From JBELHR01 sp042091275 (GTDB taxonomy: Bacteria > Bacteroidota > Bacteroidia > Flavobacteriales > Flavobacteriaceae), in contig JBELHR010000003.1 of the NCBI GenBank assembly GCA_042091275.1, positions 28,338 to 92,337 of the forward strand: 64,000 nt of DNA, written 5' to 3'. The notes beneath the pieces were generated by a model. It searched no databases, was not told where the DNA came from, and saw only the letters and a list, made by a program, of their open reading frames with translations. Positions 16,341-24,080 of the stretch are shown here, piece after piece (position 1 is the first letter of the stretch; every line of letters starts with the position of its first letter). A program made the position numbers and the translations under genes.

Positions 16341-17735
16341 ATGACCAAATACAAATTACTCGGATTTTATACTTTATTGCTGATAATATCTGCCTGCTCG
16401 AGCGATTCGAATTTCGATGCACCTGCCGATAGCGGTAATAATGATGTAATAAATCCTGAAGATTTAGATGAGGATGGAAGATTGGCAACATTTTCCGTAG
16501 ACACAAATGGTGGAACTATTCCAGACGAACCAAAAATCAATGCAGATCTTGAAATAATTGTCGGTGGACAAGAGTATTACAGCGGTAAAATTGGTATTGA
16601 GATTAGAGGCGCAAGTTCACAGAGTTATCCCAAAAAACAATATGGATTTGAGACTTGGGATTCCGAAGGGAACGACATTGATGTGGCCTTTTTTGATTTT
16701 CCTCCAGAAGAGGATTGGATCTTGAATGCACCCTACGCGGACAAATCCCTTATGAGAAACAAACTAGTCTACGATCTTTCCAGAGCTATGGGCCGATATG
16801 CCTCTAGGGCTAAGTTTGTTGAATTTAAACTCAATGGCTTGGACAAAGGGACTTACGTCCTTTTGGAAAAAATAAAAAAAGATCCTTCTCGAGTTGACAT
16901 TGCCACCCTAAAAGCATCAGATGTAGATGGGGATGAAGTGACTGGAGGATATATCCTAAAAATCGACAAAGGAATTGGCGGTGGATTCAATTACAACTCT
17001 TCCATATCCTTTGATTCAGAATATGCGGCGCCAGACGATCTGAGTGGGGAGCCAATACGTTTTCAATATGTCTATCCGGACTACGATAAGATCAACGGTC
17101 TTCAAAAAACATATATTCAAGATTATATGAGGGGTTTTGAGAACAGCCTAATGAGCACTAACTTCAAGGACGCCGAAACTGGATACCGGTCTTATATCGA
17201 CACAGATAGTTTTATAGATTTCTTTATCCTCAACGAATTGGGTAATAATGTGGATGGCTTTAGATTGAGCACCTATATGCATAAGCCTAAAAATGAAAAA
17301 CTAGTAATGGGACCTATTTGGGATTTTAACTTTGCTTTTGGTAATGCGGACTATTGCAGTGGTGGAGCTTACGATGTTTGGGCTTATAAGTTTAATGAAC
17401 GATGTGGCGGTGATGGCTGGTCTGTTCCTTTTTGGTGGAAAAAACTCTTACAAGATCCTTATTTCGTATCCAAACTAAAGATTAGATGGAATGAATTGAG
17501 AGGTGGTATCTTATCTTCTAATAATCTAAATCAGCAATTAGATCAATATTACGACGAACTAAAAGACGCTCAAGGAATCGACAGAAATTTTGCGATTTGG
17601 GACATTTTAGACACTTACGTTTGGCCCAACAACTATATTGGGGGAAGCTATGAAAATGAATATACCTACTTAAAAACTTGGCTAGCCGATCGAGGAGATT
17701 GGTTGGATAATGCAATTAATAACTTAGAAGAATAA
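16341..17735 (+). CDS. CotH-like kinase family lipoprotein
   Basis: The 464-residue protein has a lipoprotein signal (LLIISAC, Cys19) and a CotH kinase-like domain. Recognisable parts are GKIGIEIRGASSQSYPKKQYGFE (about residues 85-105), ADKSLMRNKLVYDLSRAMG, EFKLNGLDKGTYVLLEKIKKD (the conserved G.Y.L.E.I of the family) and GPIWDFNFAFGNADYC (the metal-site-like D.D/F.F region near 330). CotH of Bacillus phosphorylates spore-coat proteins. Bacteroidetes homologues are exported envelope proteins of unknown substrate, often in glycan or surface contexts. It lies 5 bases upstream of the DUF4920 gene, so the two are probably co-transcribed. Confidence 0.88.
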   Translation: MTKYKLLGFYTLLLIISACSSDSNFDAPADSGNNDVINPEDLDEDGRLATFSVDTNGGTIPDEPKINADLEIIVGGQEYYSGKIGIEIRGASSQSYPKKQYGFETWDSEGNDIDVAFFDFPPEEDWILNAPYADKSLMRNKLVYDLSRAMGRYASRAKFVEFKLNGLDKGTYVLLEKIKKDPSRVDIATLKASDVDGDEVTGGYILKIDKGIGGGFNYNSSISFDSEYAAPDDLSGEPIRFQYVYPDYDKINGLQKTYIQDYMRGFENSLMSTNFKDAETGYRSYIDTDSFIDFFILNELGNNVDGFRLSTYMHKPKNEKLVMGPIWDFNFAFGNADYCSGGAYDVWAYKFNERCGGDGWSVPFWWKKLLQDPYFVSKLKIRWNELRGGILSSNNLNQQLDQYYDELKDAQGIDRNFAIWDILDTYVWPNNYIGGSYENEYTYLKTWLADRGDWLDNAINNLEE

Positions 17736-17740
17736 ACCTT

Positions 17741-18232
17741 ATGAAAAAATCATATCTATTAATCGTTTTTGCTGCCTTTTTTATGCAGATAAGCTGTCAG
17801 TCCAATAAAAAGCCCATCCCTAATTTAGAAAAATATGAAGTATTTGGTTCTAATTTTGAAGAACAGAGTCCGATGAGCTCCCGCTCTATGACAGAAGAAT
17901 ACAAAAATCTAAAGCCCGGAGATAGTCTACTGGTTAGCTTTGAAACCGAAATCGAATCCATATGCCAAAAAAGAGGATGCTGGATGAAACTAAAACTAGA
18001 CGATGAAATGCAATCCTTTGTCAAATTCAAAGATTACGAGTTTTTCGTACCTATGGATGCGGCAGGCAAGAAAACCATCGTTCAAGGAAAAGCATTTGTA
18101 AATGAACTGTCTGTATCAGAGTTGAGACATTTTGCAAAAGATGCAGGTAAACCTAGAGAGGAAGTCATGCAAATCAACGAAGCAGAGCGAACCTATTCTT
18201 TTTTAGCTACCTCTGTGTTGATTGAGAAGTAA
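17741..18232 (+). CDS. DUF4920 lipoprotein
   Basis: This 163-residue lipoprotein (MQISC, lipid Cys19) carries a DUF4920 domain. It shows E.YEVFGSNF near residue 30, the conserved ESICQKRGCWMKLKLDD block with two Cys, and FVKFKDYEFFVPMDAAGKKTIVQGKAF. The paired Cys in C-x4-C-W-M may bind a metal or cofactor, but this is inference. The domain is common in Bacteroidetes and uncharacterised. It follows the CotH-like gene by 5 bases and is followed by a strong terminator shared with trxB. Confidence 0.87.
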   Translation: MKKSYLLIVFAAFFMQISCQSNKKPIPNLEKYEVFGSNFEEQSPMSSRSMTEEYKNLKPGDSLLVSFETEIESICQKRGCWMKLKLDDEMQSFVKFKDYEFFVPMDAAGKKTIVQGKAFVNELSVSELRHFAKDAGKPREEVMQINEAERTYSFLATSVLIEK

Positions 18233-18243
18233 TCCTTATTCCA

Positions 18244-18282
18244 AAACAAAAAAACGCCCTCAGTTGAGGGCGTTTTTTGTTT
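18244..18282. terminator. Bidirectional intrinsic terminator
   Basis: The perfect stem CGCCCTCA-GT-TGAGGGCG is flanked by symmetric A7 and T6 tracts. It lies between the convergent DUF4920 (+) and trxB (-) genes. Confidence 0.93.
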
Positions 18283-18299
18283 CCATTTATTTTTTGGGT

Positions 18300-19247
18300 C
18301 TATAGAAGAGCTCCTAAATAACGTTCCGCATCCAAAGCGGCCATACAACCAGTTCCAGCTGCAGTTACTGCTTGACGGTATTCTTTGTCCTGAACATCTC
18401 CAGCTGCAAACACTCCAGGTAAGTTCGTTTTTGTAGACTTTCCTTCGGTGATTAAATACCCACTGTTATCCATATCCAACACTCCGTTAAAAATAGATGT
18501 GTTTGGCGTGTGTCCAATTGCTACAAACATTCCAGTTACAGGAATTTCCTTTTTATCACCAGATTGGTTGTTCACAACGCGAACACCTTCTACGACTTGT
18601 TCTCCTAAAACCTCATCCACCTCTGTATTGAATAAAACTTCAATATTTTCAGTTTTTGCAACACGGTGCTGCATAGCTTTTGACGCGCGCATCTCATCAC
18701 GACGCACTAGCATAGTAACTTTAGAGCAAATATTAGCTAAATACGTAGCTTCCTCGGCTGCAGTATCTCCTGCTCCAACAACTACTACATCTTGACCTTT
18801 ATAGAAAAATCCATCACAAGTTGCACAAGCCGAAACTCCACCACCTTTTAGACGATCTTCCGACTCTAATCCTAAATACTTAGCAGTAGCTCCGGTAGAA
18901 ATAATAACCGTTTCCGCCTCTACATGTTTATTTTCATCGATAATCACTTTGTGAATACCTCCTTCTTCCTTACTAAAATCGACTTTAGTTATCAAACCAA
19001 ATCTCACATCGGTTCCAAAACGCTCCGCCTGAACTTTTAAGTCTTCCATCATTGCATTTCCATCTGTTCCCTGAGGATAACCCGGAAAATTGTCAACTTC
19101 CGTTGTTGTTGTCAATTGACCTCCCATTTGCATTCCAGTATACATAACAGGTTTCATATCCGCTCTTGCCGCATAAATTGCTGCTGTATATCCTGCAGGT
19201 CCTGATCCAATGATCAAACACTTTATTTTCTCAATAGTTTCTGACAT
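18300..19247 (-). CDS. trxB: Thioredoxin reductase
   Basis: The 315 residues match low-molecular-weight bacterial thioredoxin reductase, a homodimeric cytosolic FAD enzyme that uses NADPH to reduce thioredoxin. The FAD site is IIGSGPAGYTAAIYAARA (about residues 12-30), the redox motif is CATC within SACATCDGFFY (about 137-140), the NADPH site is VVVGAGDTAAEEATYLA, and the C-terminal FAD motif is GVFAAGDVQDKEYRQAVTAAGTGCMAA. Length and order are normal. A -7 box lies 23 bases upstream of the ATG. It is transcribed alone. Confidence 0.97.
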   Translation of the reverse strand: MSETIEKIKCLIIGSGPAGYTAAIYAARADMKPVMYTGMQMGGQLTTTTEVDNFPGYPQGTDGNAMMEDLKVQAERFGTDVRFGLITKVDFSKEEGGIHKVIIDENKHVEAETVIISTGATAKYLGLESEDRLKGGGVSACATCDGFFYKGQDVVVVGAGDTAAEEATYLANICSKVTMLVRRDEMRASKAMQHRVAKTENIEVLFNTEVDEVLGEQVVEGVRVVNNQSGDKKEIPVTGMFVAIGHTPNTSIFNGVLDMDNSGYLITEGKSTKTNLPGVFAAGDVQDKEYRQAVTAAGTGCMAALDAERYLGALL

Positions 19248-19269
19248 AATTATCTTTTAATTTAGACTG

Positions 19270-19277
19270 CAAATTTA
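19270..19277 (-). promoter_or_regulatory. -7 box (TAAATTTG) of trxB
   Basis: Read on the minus strand this is TAAATTTGC, an exact match to TAnnTTTG, 23 bases before the trxB ATG. No TTG element was found at the usual distance. Confidence 0.5.
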
Positions 19278-19390
19278 GGAGAATTCTCTTCTAGATGTTT
19301 CGTGCAGATATATTTTTTCACAATATAATTATAAACAAAATTTATCCAAAAAAATAGACTCAATTTAGCCTATTAATTTTTACAAAAAAC

Positions 19391-19420
19391 TTGTGAAAAC
19401 TAAATTTTCACCTATATTTG
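19391..19420 (+). promoter_or_regulatory. Promoter of the tRNA-Pro/tRNA-Thr operon
   Basis: TTG (19391-19393), a 19-base spacer and TATATTTG (19413-19420) match the Bacteroidetes consensus exactly. It ends 19 bases before tRNA-Pro. Confidence 0.8.
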
Positions 19421-19438
19421 CACCGCTTTAAAAATCTA

Positions 19439-19513
19439 CGGGGTGTAGCGTAGCCCGGTTATCGCGCCGCGTTTGGGACGCGGAGGTCGCAGGTTCGAAT
19501 CCTGCCACCCCGA
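19439..19513 (+). tRNA. tRNA-Pro (anticodon TGG)
   Basis: The acceptor stem CGGGGTG pairs with CACCCCG (19506-19512), with discriminator A. The anticodon stem CCGCG/CGCGG encloses loop TTTGGGA, giving anticodon TGG at 19474-19476. The T-arm GCAGGTTCGAATCCTGC is perfect. The 3' CCA is not encoded. Confidence 0.97.
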
Positions 19514-19524
19514 CAACGTAGATT

Positions 19525-19598
19525 GCCGATATAGCTCAGCTGGCTAGAGCAGCTGATTTGTAATCAGCAGGTCGTGGGTTCGAGTCCCTCTATCGGCT
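19525..19598 (+). tRNA. tRNA-Thr (anticodon TGT)
   Basis: The acceptor stem GCCGATA pairs with TATCGGC (19591-19597), with discriminator T. The anticodon stem GCTGA/TCAGC encloses loop TTTGTAA, giving anticodon TGT. The T-loop GGTTCGAGTCC is standard. It is co-transcribed with tRNA-Pro, 11 bases downstream, and the 3' CCA is not encoded. Confidence 0.97.
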
Positions 19599-19600
19599 CT

Positions 19601-19633
19601 AAAAAGACATGATTTTATCATGTCTTTTTTTTT
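19601..19633 (+). terminator. Intrinsic terminator of the tRNA operon
   Basis: The stem AAAGACATGAT / ATCATGTCTTT with a TTT loop is followed by a T-run, starting 3 bases after tRNA-Thr. Confidence 0.9.
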
Positions 19634-19674
19634 GGATTTTAATCATCTCTTAGGTGTAATCATCTCTTATTTCT

Positions 19675-19682
19675 TAAATTTG
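19675..19682 (+). promoter_or_regulatory. -7 box (TAAATTTG) of udk
   Basis: This is an exact TAnnTTTG match ending 23 bases before ATG 19706. Its last base is the G of the upstream GTG at 19682, so that GTG cannot be the start if this box is used. Confidence 0.5.
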
Positions 19683-19705
19683 TGACAAATCAATACGTCA
19701 TAAAT

Positions 19706-20314
19706 ATGCTCGTCCTAGGAATTGCTGGTGGAACTGGTAGCGGTAAGACTACTGTTGTCAACAAAATTATTCAAGAACTACCTCAAGGAGAAGTAACTGT
19801 AATTTCTCAAGACTCTTATTATAAGGAGACTAGCGAACTCAGTTATGAACAACGAACCAAAATTAATTTTGACCATCCGAATTCTATTGATTTTGACTTG
19901 CTTACTGCCAATATTGATTCTCTAAAGAAAGGGGAAGTTGTTGAGCAACCCGTTTACTCTTTTGTACTGCATAACAGAACCAGTGACAAAGTCATTACCC
20001 ACCCTAAAAAAGTTGTAATAGTCGAGGGAATTCTTATATTTAATCACAAGGCATTATTGGACCTATTGGATATAAAAATATTCGTTCACGCCGATGCAGA
20101 TGAACGTTTAATTCGAAGGGTGTTTAGAGATATTAAGGAAAGAGGTAGAGATATAGATGAAGTTTTAAAACGCTATCAAGACACCTTAAAACCAATGCAT
20201 GAGCAATTTATCGAACCGACTAAAAATGTGGCGGATATCATCATACCAAATGACCGTCACAACAATGTTGCAATCGATATTTTAAAAACAGTAATTAGCA
20301 ATAGACTAGACTGA
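19706..20314 (+). CDS. udk: Uridine kinase
   Basis: This is a uridine/cytidine kinase of the pyrimidine salvage pathway, a cytosolic P-loop enzyme (Walker A GIAGGTGSGKTTVV near the N-terminus). Further motifs are VISQDSYYKE, NFDHPNSIDFDLL and FVHADADERLIRRVFRDIKERGRDIDEVLKRY, all typical of Udk. I chose ATG 19706 (202 residues, normal for the family) because the longer GTG start at 19682 overlaps the promoter -7 box. It begins a forward operon with the FtsB-like gene and methylmalonyl-CoA mutase. The GMP synthase and cytidine deaminase genes elsewhere in the window belong to related nucleotide pathways. Confidence 0.93.
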   Translation: MLVLGIAGGTGSGKTTVVNKIIQELPQGEVTVISQDSYYKETSELSYEQRTKINFDHPNSIDFDLLTANIDSLKKGEVVEQPVYSFVLHNRTSDKVITHPKKVVIVEGILIFNHKALLDLLDIKIFVHADADERLIRRVFRDIKERGRDIDEVLKRYQDTLKPMHEQFIEPTKNVADIIIPNDRHNNVAIDILKTVISNRLD

Positions 20315-20327
20315 AAAAAAGGACCTA

Positions 20328-20615
20328 ATGATTAAAAAGATTTTCTTAAATAAATATGCCATCCTCATCTTCTTTTTTCTTTTGTGGATTTTGATTTTTG
20401 ATGACAATTCATTTTACAATCAAAGAAAATTACGAGGAGAATACGAAAACCTTCAAAACACTAAAGTCTTTTATCAAGAACAGATAGAACAAAACCAAAA
20501 GCAACTTAAGGAACTCAAAAGTGAGGAGTCCTTGGAAAAATACGCAAGAGAACAATATTTGATGAAGAAGAAAGATGAAGTCATCTTTTTAATCGAAGTC
20601 GACAGTACTAAATAA
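20328..20615 (+). CDS. FtsB/DivIC-like septum formation initiator
   Basis: The 95-residue protein has one N-terminal membrane helix (about residues 9-25, AILIFFFLLWILIF) followed by a coiled coil (about 33-68). It then has the short C-terminal motif LEKYAREQYLMKKKDEVIFLIE, typical of the FtsB/DivIC family (ExxARExxxMKKxxExVF). These proteins join FtsL and FtsQ in the cell-division complex, with the coiled coil in the periplasm. The gene lies 13 bases after udk and 7 bases before the mutase gene, an arrangement of functionally unrelated genes that looks like a stable operon. Confidence 0.88.
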   Translation: MIKKIFLNKYAILIFFFLLWILIFDDNSFYNQRKLRGEYENLQNTKVFYQEQIEQNQKQLKELKSEESLEKYAREQYLMKKKDEVIFLIEVDSTK

Positions 20616-20622
20616 CAACAAT

Positions 20623-21966
20623 ATGTCCCCTACTTTTTTTGAAGCATTCGATAAATATTCTAAAAAACAATGGAAGCAAATCCTTCAATACGAATTAAAA
20701 GGAGCGCCCTATGAGGACTTGATTTGGAAAACCCTCGAAGGCATTAATGTAAACCCTATTTACACTCTTGAAAAGCGGCCGCAAAACCCAATTCAACACA
20801 AGGATAACAGCGCCTTTCAAATCACAGAACGCTTCAAAATATCAAATGACCTCGAGATTCTAGGCCAAGCCCTAAAGCACAGTGAAAATTGTGGTAGTGA
20901 CAAAGCCAGAATCGAACTCTCAGACTCCTTTACCAATTTCTCTGGCTTGGCGGATCTTCTCAAAGGGTCAAAACAGGTCTATCTTCATGCCGAAAACTTG
21001 ACTTTAAGGAATGTGAGGAAATTAATTTTATCGATACCTGAAGAGAGTGGACATCAAATAATAATCGACCCCATCGGTTTCCTTGAAAAAAGTGGAAATC
21101 ATATGGAAGGATTTTCCTGGGAAGAATTTCAGGAGATTTTAAAGGAACACCACTCCTTGATAAAGATCGGATTAGATGCCAGCCTCTACCAAGAGAGCGG
21201 AGCCTCCAGTATACAGCAATTGACCTTTGCAATAAGTAAAGTCAAAGAGTATTTAGAGCGATTGGATTACAGCCCTATTCTGCGTTTTGAAATAAAACTG
21301 TCTTTGGGGACCAATTTCTTTTTTGAAATAGCAAAAATAAAGAGTTTAAGTGTTTTATGGGAAGCCTTTTGCAAAGAGCTCTCGATTACAAATAGTCTAG
21401 ATTTCTATGTCTGTTCCTCCCAACGAACCTTTAGTATTTACGATTATAATTCCAATATCCTGAGAGCCTCCATTTCAAATATGGCAGGTGTAATTGGCGG
21501 CGCTTTGGAAATAGAGCAAATAGCTTACGATTCTATTTTTAAGGAAAAAAACCGTTTTAGCGAGGATATTGCTCGTAGCCAACTTTTAGTATTGCGCAAT
21601 GAGAGTCATCTAGCGGGAGTGGATTGGGTAAAAGGATCTTATTATCTGGAGAACCTGATCAATTCTTTTGTCAAAAAAAGCATAGAGGAAATCAAAAAGT
21701 TAGAAACAGAAGGTGGTTTTTTAAATGCCTTATATCAAAACAATATTCAAGAAAAGATAATGTTTCAGCACGCCAAGGAATTCAAAGAATTTGAAGAGGG
21801 AAACACTGCGATTATTGGACTAAATCTCCACAAAAACAAAGAGGAGAAAATGAAAGACAATATCGAAATCAAAGCAGAGACACATACTCTTAAAACAAGC
21901 ATACAGCCCATTAGAAAAGTGAGGATAGGTCAAGTATTAGAATCACAATTATTGGAGCAAGAATAA
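20623..21966 (+). CDS. mutA: Methylmalonyl-CoA mutase, small subunit
   Basis: The 447-residue protein matches the non-catalytic small subunit of heterodimeric methylmalonyl-CoA mutase. It has an N-terminal WKQILQYELKGAPYEDLIWKTLEGI segment and a TIM-barrel core including DFYVCSSQRTFSIYDYNSNILRASISNMAGVIGGALEIEQIAYD and GVDWVKGSYYLENLI. It is shorter than the approximately 600-residue subunits of other bacteria because the vestigial cobalamin-like domain is missing, as seen in other Bacteroidetes. It interconverts methylmalonyl-CoA and succinyl-CoA together with the large subunit, encoded 6 bases downstream. The role is propionyl-CoA metabolism in the cytosol. Confidence 0.92.
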   Translation: MSPTFFEAFDKYSKKQWKQILQYELKGAPYEDLIWKTLEGINVNPIYTLEKRPQNPIQHKDNSAFQITERFKISNDLEILGQALKHSENCGSDKARIELSDSFTNFSGLADLLKGSKQVYLHAENLTLRNVRKLILSIPEESGHQIIIDPIGFLEKSGNHMEGFSWEEFQEILKEHHSLIKIGLDASLYQESGASSIQQLTFAISKVKEYLERLDYSPILRFEIKLSLGTNFFFEIAKIKSLSVLWEAFCKELSITNSLDFYVCSSQRTFSIYDYNSNILRASISNMAGVIGGALEIEQIAYDSIFKEKNRFSEDIARSQLLVLRNESHLAGVDWVKGSYYLENLINSFVKKSIEEIKKLETEGGFLNALYQNNIQEKIMFQHAKEFKEFEEGNTAIIGLNLHKNKEEKMKDNIEIKAETHTLKTSIQPIRKVRIGQVLESQLLEQE

Positions 21967-21972
21967 GACATC

Positions 21973-24033
21973 ATGAACAGAAGAAAATTAGATAAGCTAA
22001 ATTATAATCCTCAGACAGATGAGCAAAGCGCATTTGAGCACGAGGGATTCATTGCGGGGAAGGCTCCTTTTCTAAGAGGTCCTTATTCGAGCATGTATGT
22101 AAAAAGGCCTTGGACCATCCGTCAATACGCAGGGTTTTCCACAGCCAAAGCGAGTAACGATTTTTACAAAAAAAACCTCGCTTCTGGGCAAAAGGGACTC
22201 TCCGTTGCCTTTGACTTGGCGACACACAGGGGCTACGACTCGGATCACCCAAGAGTTATGGGAGATGTTGGTAAAGCTGGGGTAGCTATCGATTCTGTAG
22301 AAGACATGAAGGTCTTGTTCGATCAAATACCCTTGGATAAAATGTCCGTATCCATGACTATGAATGGAGCTGTCCTGCCAATAATGGCTTTTTATATCGT
22401 AGCCGCTCTCGAACAAGGTGTCCCAGCCGAAACTCTAAGTGGGACGATACAAAACGACATCCTCAAGGAGTTTATGGTGAGAAACACCTATATCTACCCT
22501 CCGTCTCATTCGATGAAAATAATTGCAGATATTTTCGAATACACGAGTCAGAATATGCCAAAATTCAACTCTATTTCTATCTCTGGATACCATATGCACG
22601 AGGCAGGAGCTACTCCTGAAATAGAGCTTGCCTATACCCTTGCAGACGGTATGGAGTATATCAAAACTGGACTCGACGCGGGAATGGATATTGATGTTTT
22701 TGCTCCGAGATTGAGCTTTTTCTTTGCCATAGGAATGAATCACTTCAAAGAAATTGCAAAATTGAGAGCTGCTCGCCTACTCTGGTCAAAAATCATCGCC
22801 AAATTTGGTGCCAAAAACCCCAAATCCTATGCTCTTAGAACCCACTGCCAAACCAGCGGATGGAGTCTTACGGAACAGGAACCCTTTAACAATATTACTA
22901 GGACCAATGTCGAGGCCATGTCAGCTATTCTCGGCGGTACGCAATCCCTTCATACGAATGCCTTGGACGAAGCCATTGCGCTTCCTACAGAATTTTCTGC
23001 TCGTATTGCACGAAACACCCAATTAGTTCTTCAAAAAGAGAGTCAAATCACCAAAACTGTAGATCCATGGGCCGGTTCCTATGAACTGGAAAAACTAACA
23101 GAAGAGCTCTATCAAAATGCCTGGGATTTAATTGAAGAAATTGACAATCTAGGAGGAATGACCAAAGCCATTGAAAAAGGTATTCCAAAACTGAGAATCG
23201 AAGAAGCGGCTGCAGTAAAACAGGCAGATATAGACTCTGGAAAAGATATTATAGTTGGGGTGAATGCCTTTAAAAATCCAGACGAGGACGATTTACACAT
23301 TTTAGAGGTAGACAACCAAAAGGTTCGCAGTCATCAATTGGAGCGATTGGAACTTCTTAAAAAACAGAGAAATAACAAGGCTGTAGAAGCATCGCTTCAA
23401 AAACTAAGTAAAGCCGCGGAAACCGGCGAGGGCAATTTATTAGCTCTGGCCATTATTGCTGCTCAAGAAAGAGCTACCTTAGGGGAAATATCCTCAGCAC
23501 TAGAGCGTGTTTACGGAAGACATCAAGCCACAATCAAAACCATCAGCGGTGTGTATGCTAAACAAATAAATAAAGATCCTCTTTTTCAAAAGGCCAGAAA
23601 CCTAACAGACAAGTTTGCGGAACTCGAAGGTCGTAGACCGAGAATTATGATTGCCAAACTAGGACAAGACGGTCACGATAGAGGAGCAAAAGTTGTAGCA
23701 TCTGCCTATGCCGATTTGGGTTTTGATGTAGATGTTGGCCCCTTGTTCCAAACTCCTCAAGAGGCGGCAAAGCAAGCCGTAGAAAACGACGTTCACATAC
23801 TCGGAATCTCCTCTTTAGCAGCAGGGCACAAAACTCTTGTTCCCGAAGTAATTTCTGCCTTAGAAAATTATGAAAAACCTAACATTTTAGTCATTGTTGG
23901 AGGTGTAATCCCAAAGCAAGATTACGACTACTTATTCGAGGCGGGAGCTGTAGGTATATTTGGTCCGGGAACGAAAATTGCACAGGCTGCAATTGAGCTT
24001 TTAGAACCTATGATAAATGTCCTAGAAGCTTAG
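21973..24033 (+). CDS. scpA: Methylmalonyl-CoA mutase, large subunit
   Basis: The 686 residues form the catalytic, adenosylcobalamin-dependent subunit. The N-terminal barrel has YVKRPWTIRQYAGFSTAKASNDFYKKNLA, GLSVAFDLATHRGYDSD and RTHCQTSGWSLTEQEPFNNI. The C-terminal B12 domain has GQDGHDRGAKVVASAYADLGFDVD, where His is the cobalt ligand in DxHxxG, followed by GISSLAAGH and IVGGVIP. All key motifs are present. It pairs with the small subunit, 6 bases upstream. A meaB-type chaperone gene is not in the window. The gene is followed by the ccsBA promoter. Confidence 0.97.
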   Translation: MNRRKLDKLNYNPQTDEQSAFEHEGFIAGKAPFLRGPYSSMYVKRPWTIRQYAGFSTAKASNDFYKKNLASGQKGLSVAFDLATHRGYDSDHPRVMGDVGKAGVAIDSVEDMKVLFDQIPLDKMSVSMTMNGAVLPIMAFYIVAALEQGVPAETLSGTIQNDILKEFMVRNTYIYPPSHSMKIIADIFEYTSQNMPKFNSISISGYHMHEAGATPEIELAYTLADGMEYIKTGLDAGMDIDVFAPRLSFFFAIGMNHFKEIAKLRAARLLWSKIIAKFGAKNPKSYALRTHCQTSGWSLTEQEPFNNITRTNVEAMSAILGGTQSLHTNALDEAIALPTEFSARIARNTQLVLQKESQITKTVDPWAGSYELEKLTEELYQNAWDLIEEIDNLGGMTKAIEKGIPKLRIEEAAAVKQADIDSGKDIIVGVNAFKNPDEDDLHILEVDNQKVRSHQLERLELLKKQRNNKAVEASLQKLSKAAETGEGNLLALAIIAAQERATLGEISSALERVYGRHQATIKTISGVYAKQINKDPLFQKARNLTDKFAELEGRRPRIMIAKLGQDGHDRGAKVVASAYADLGFDVDVGPLFQTPQEAAKQAVENDVHILGISSLAAGHKTLVPEVISALENYEKPNILVIVGGVIPKQDYDYLFEAGAVGIFGPGTKIAQAAIELLEPMINVLEA

Positions 24034-24053
24034 TCCTAAACGATTAAAACGAT

Positions 24054-24061
24054 TATATTTG
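24054..24061 (+). promoter_or_regulatory. -7 box (TATATTTG) of ccsBA
   Basis: This exact TAnnTTTG match ends 19 bases before the ATG at 24081. No TTG was found at 17-23 bases upstream. Confidence 0.5.
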
Positions 24062-24080
24062 CAAAACTAATTTTTCAAGA

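Noticed and set aside
19682..19705. GTG start of udk eight codons upstream
   Set aside because: The GTG overlaps the -7 promoter box, and family members start at about the MLVLGIAGG segment.
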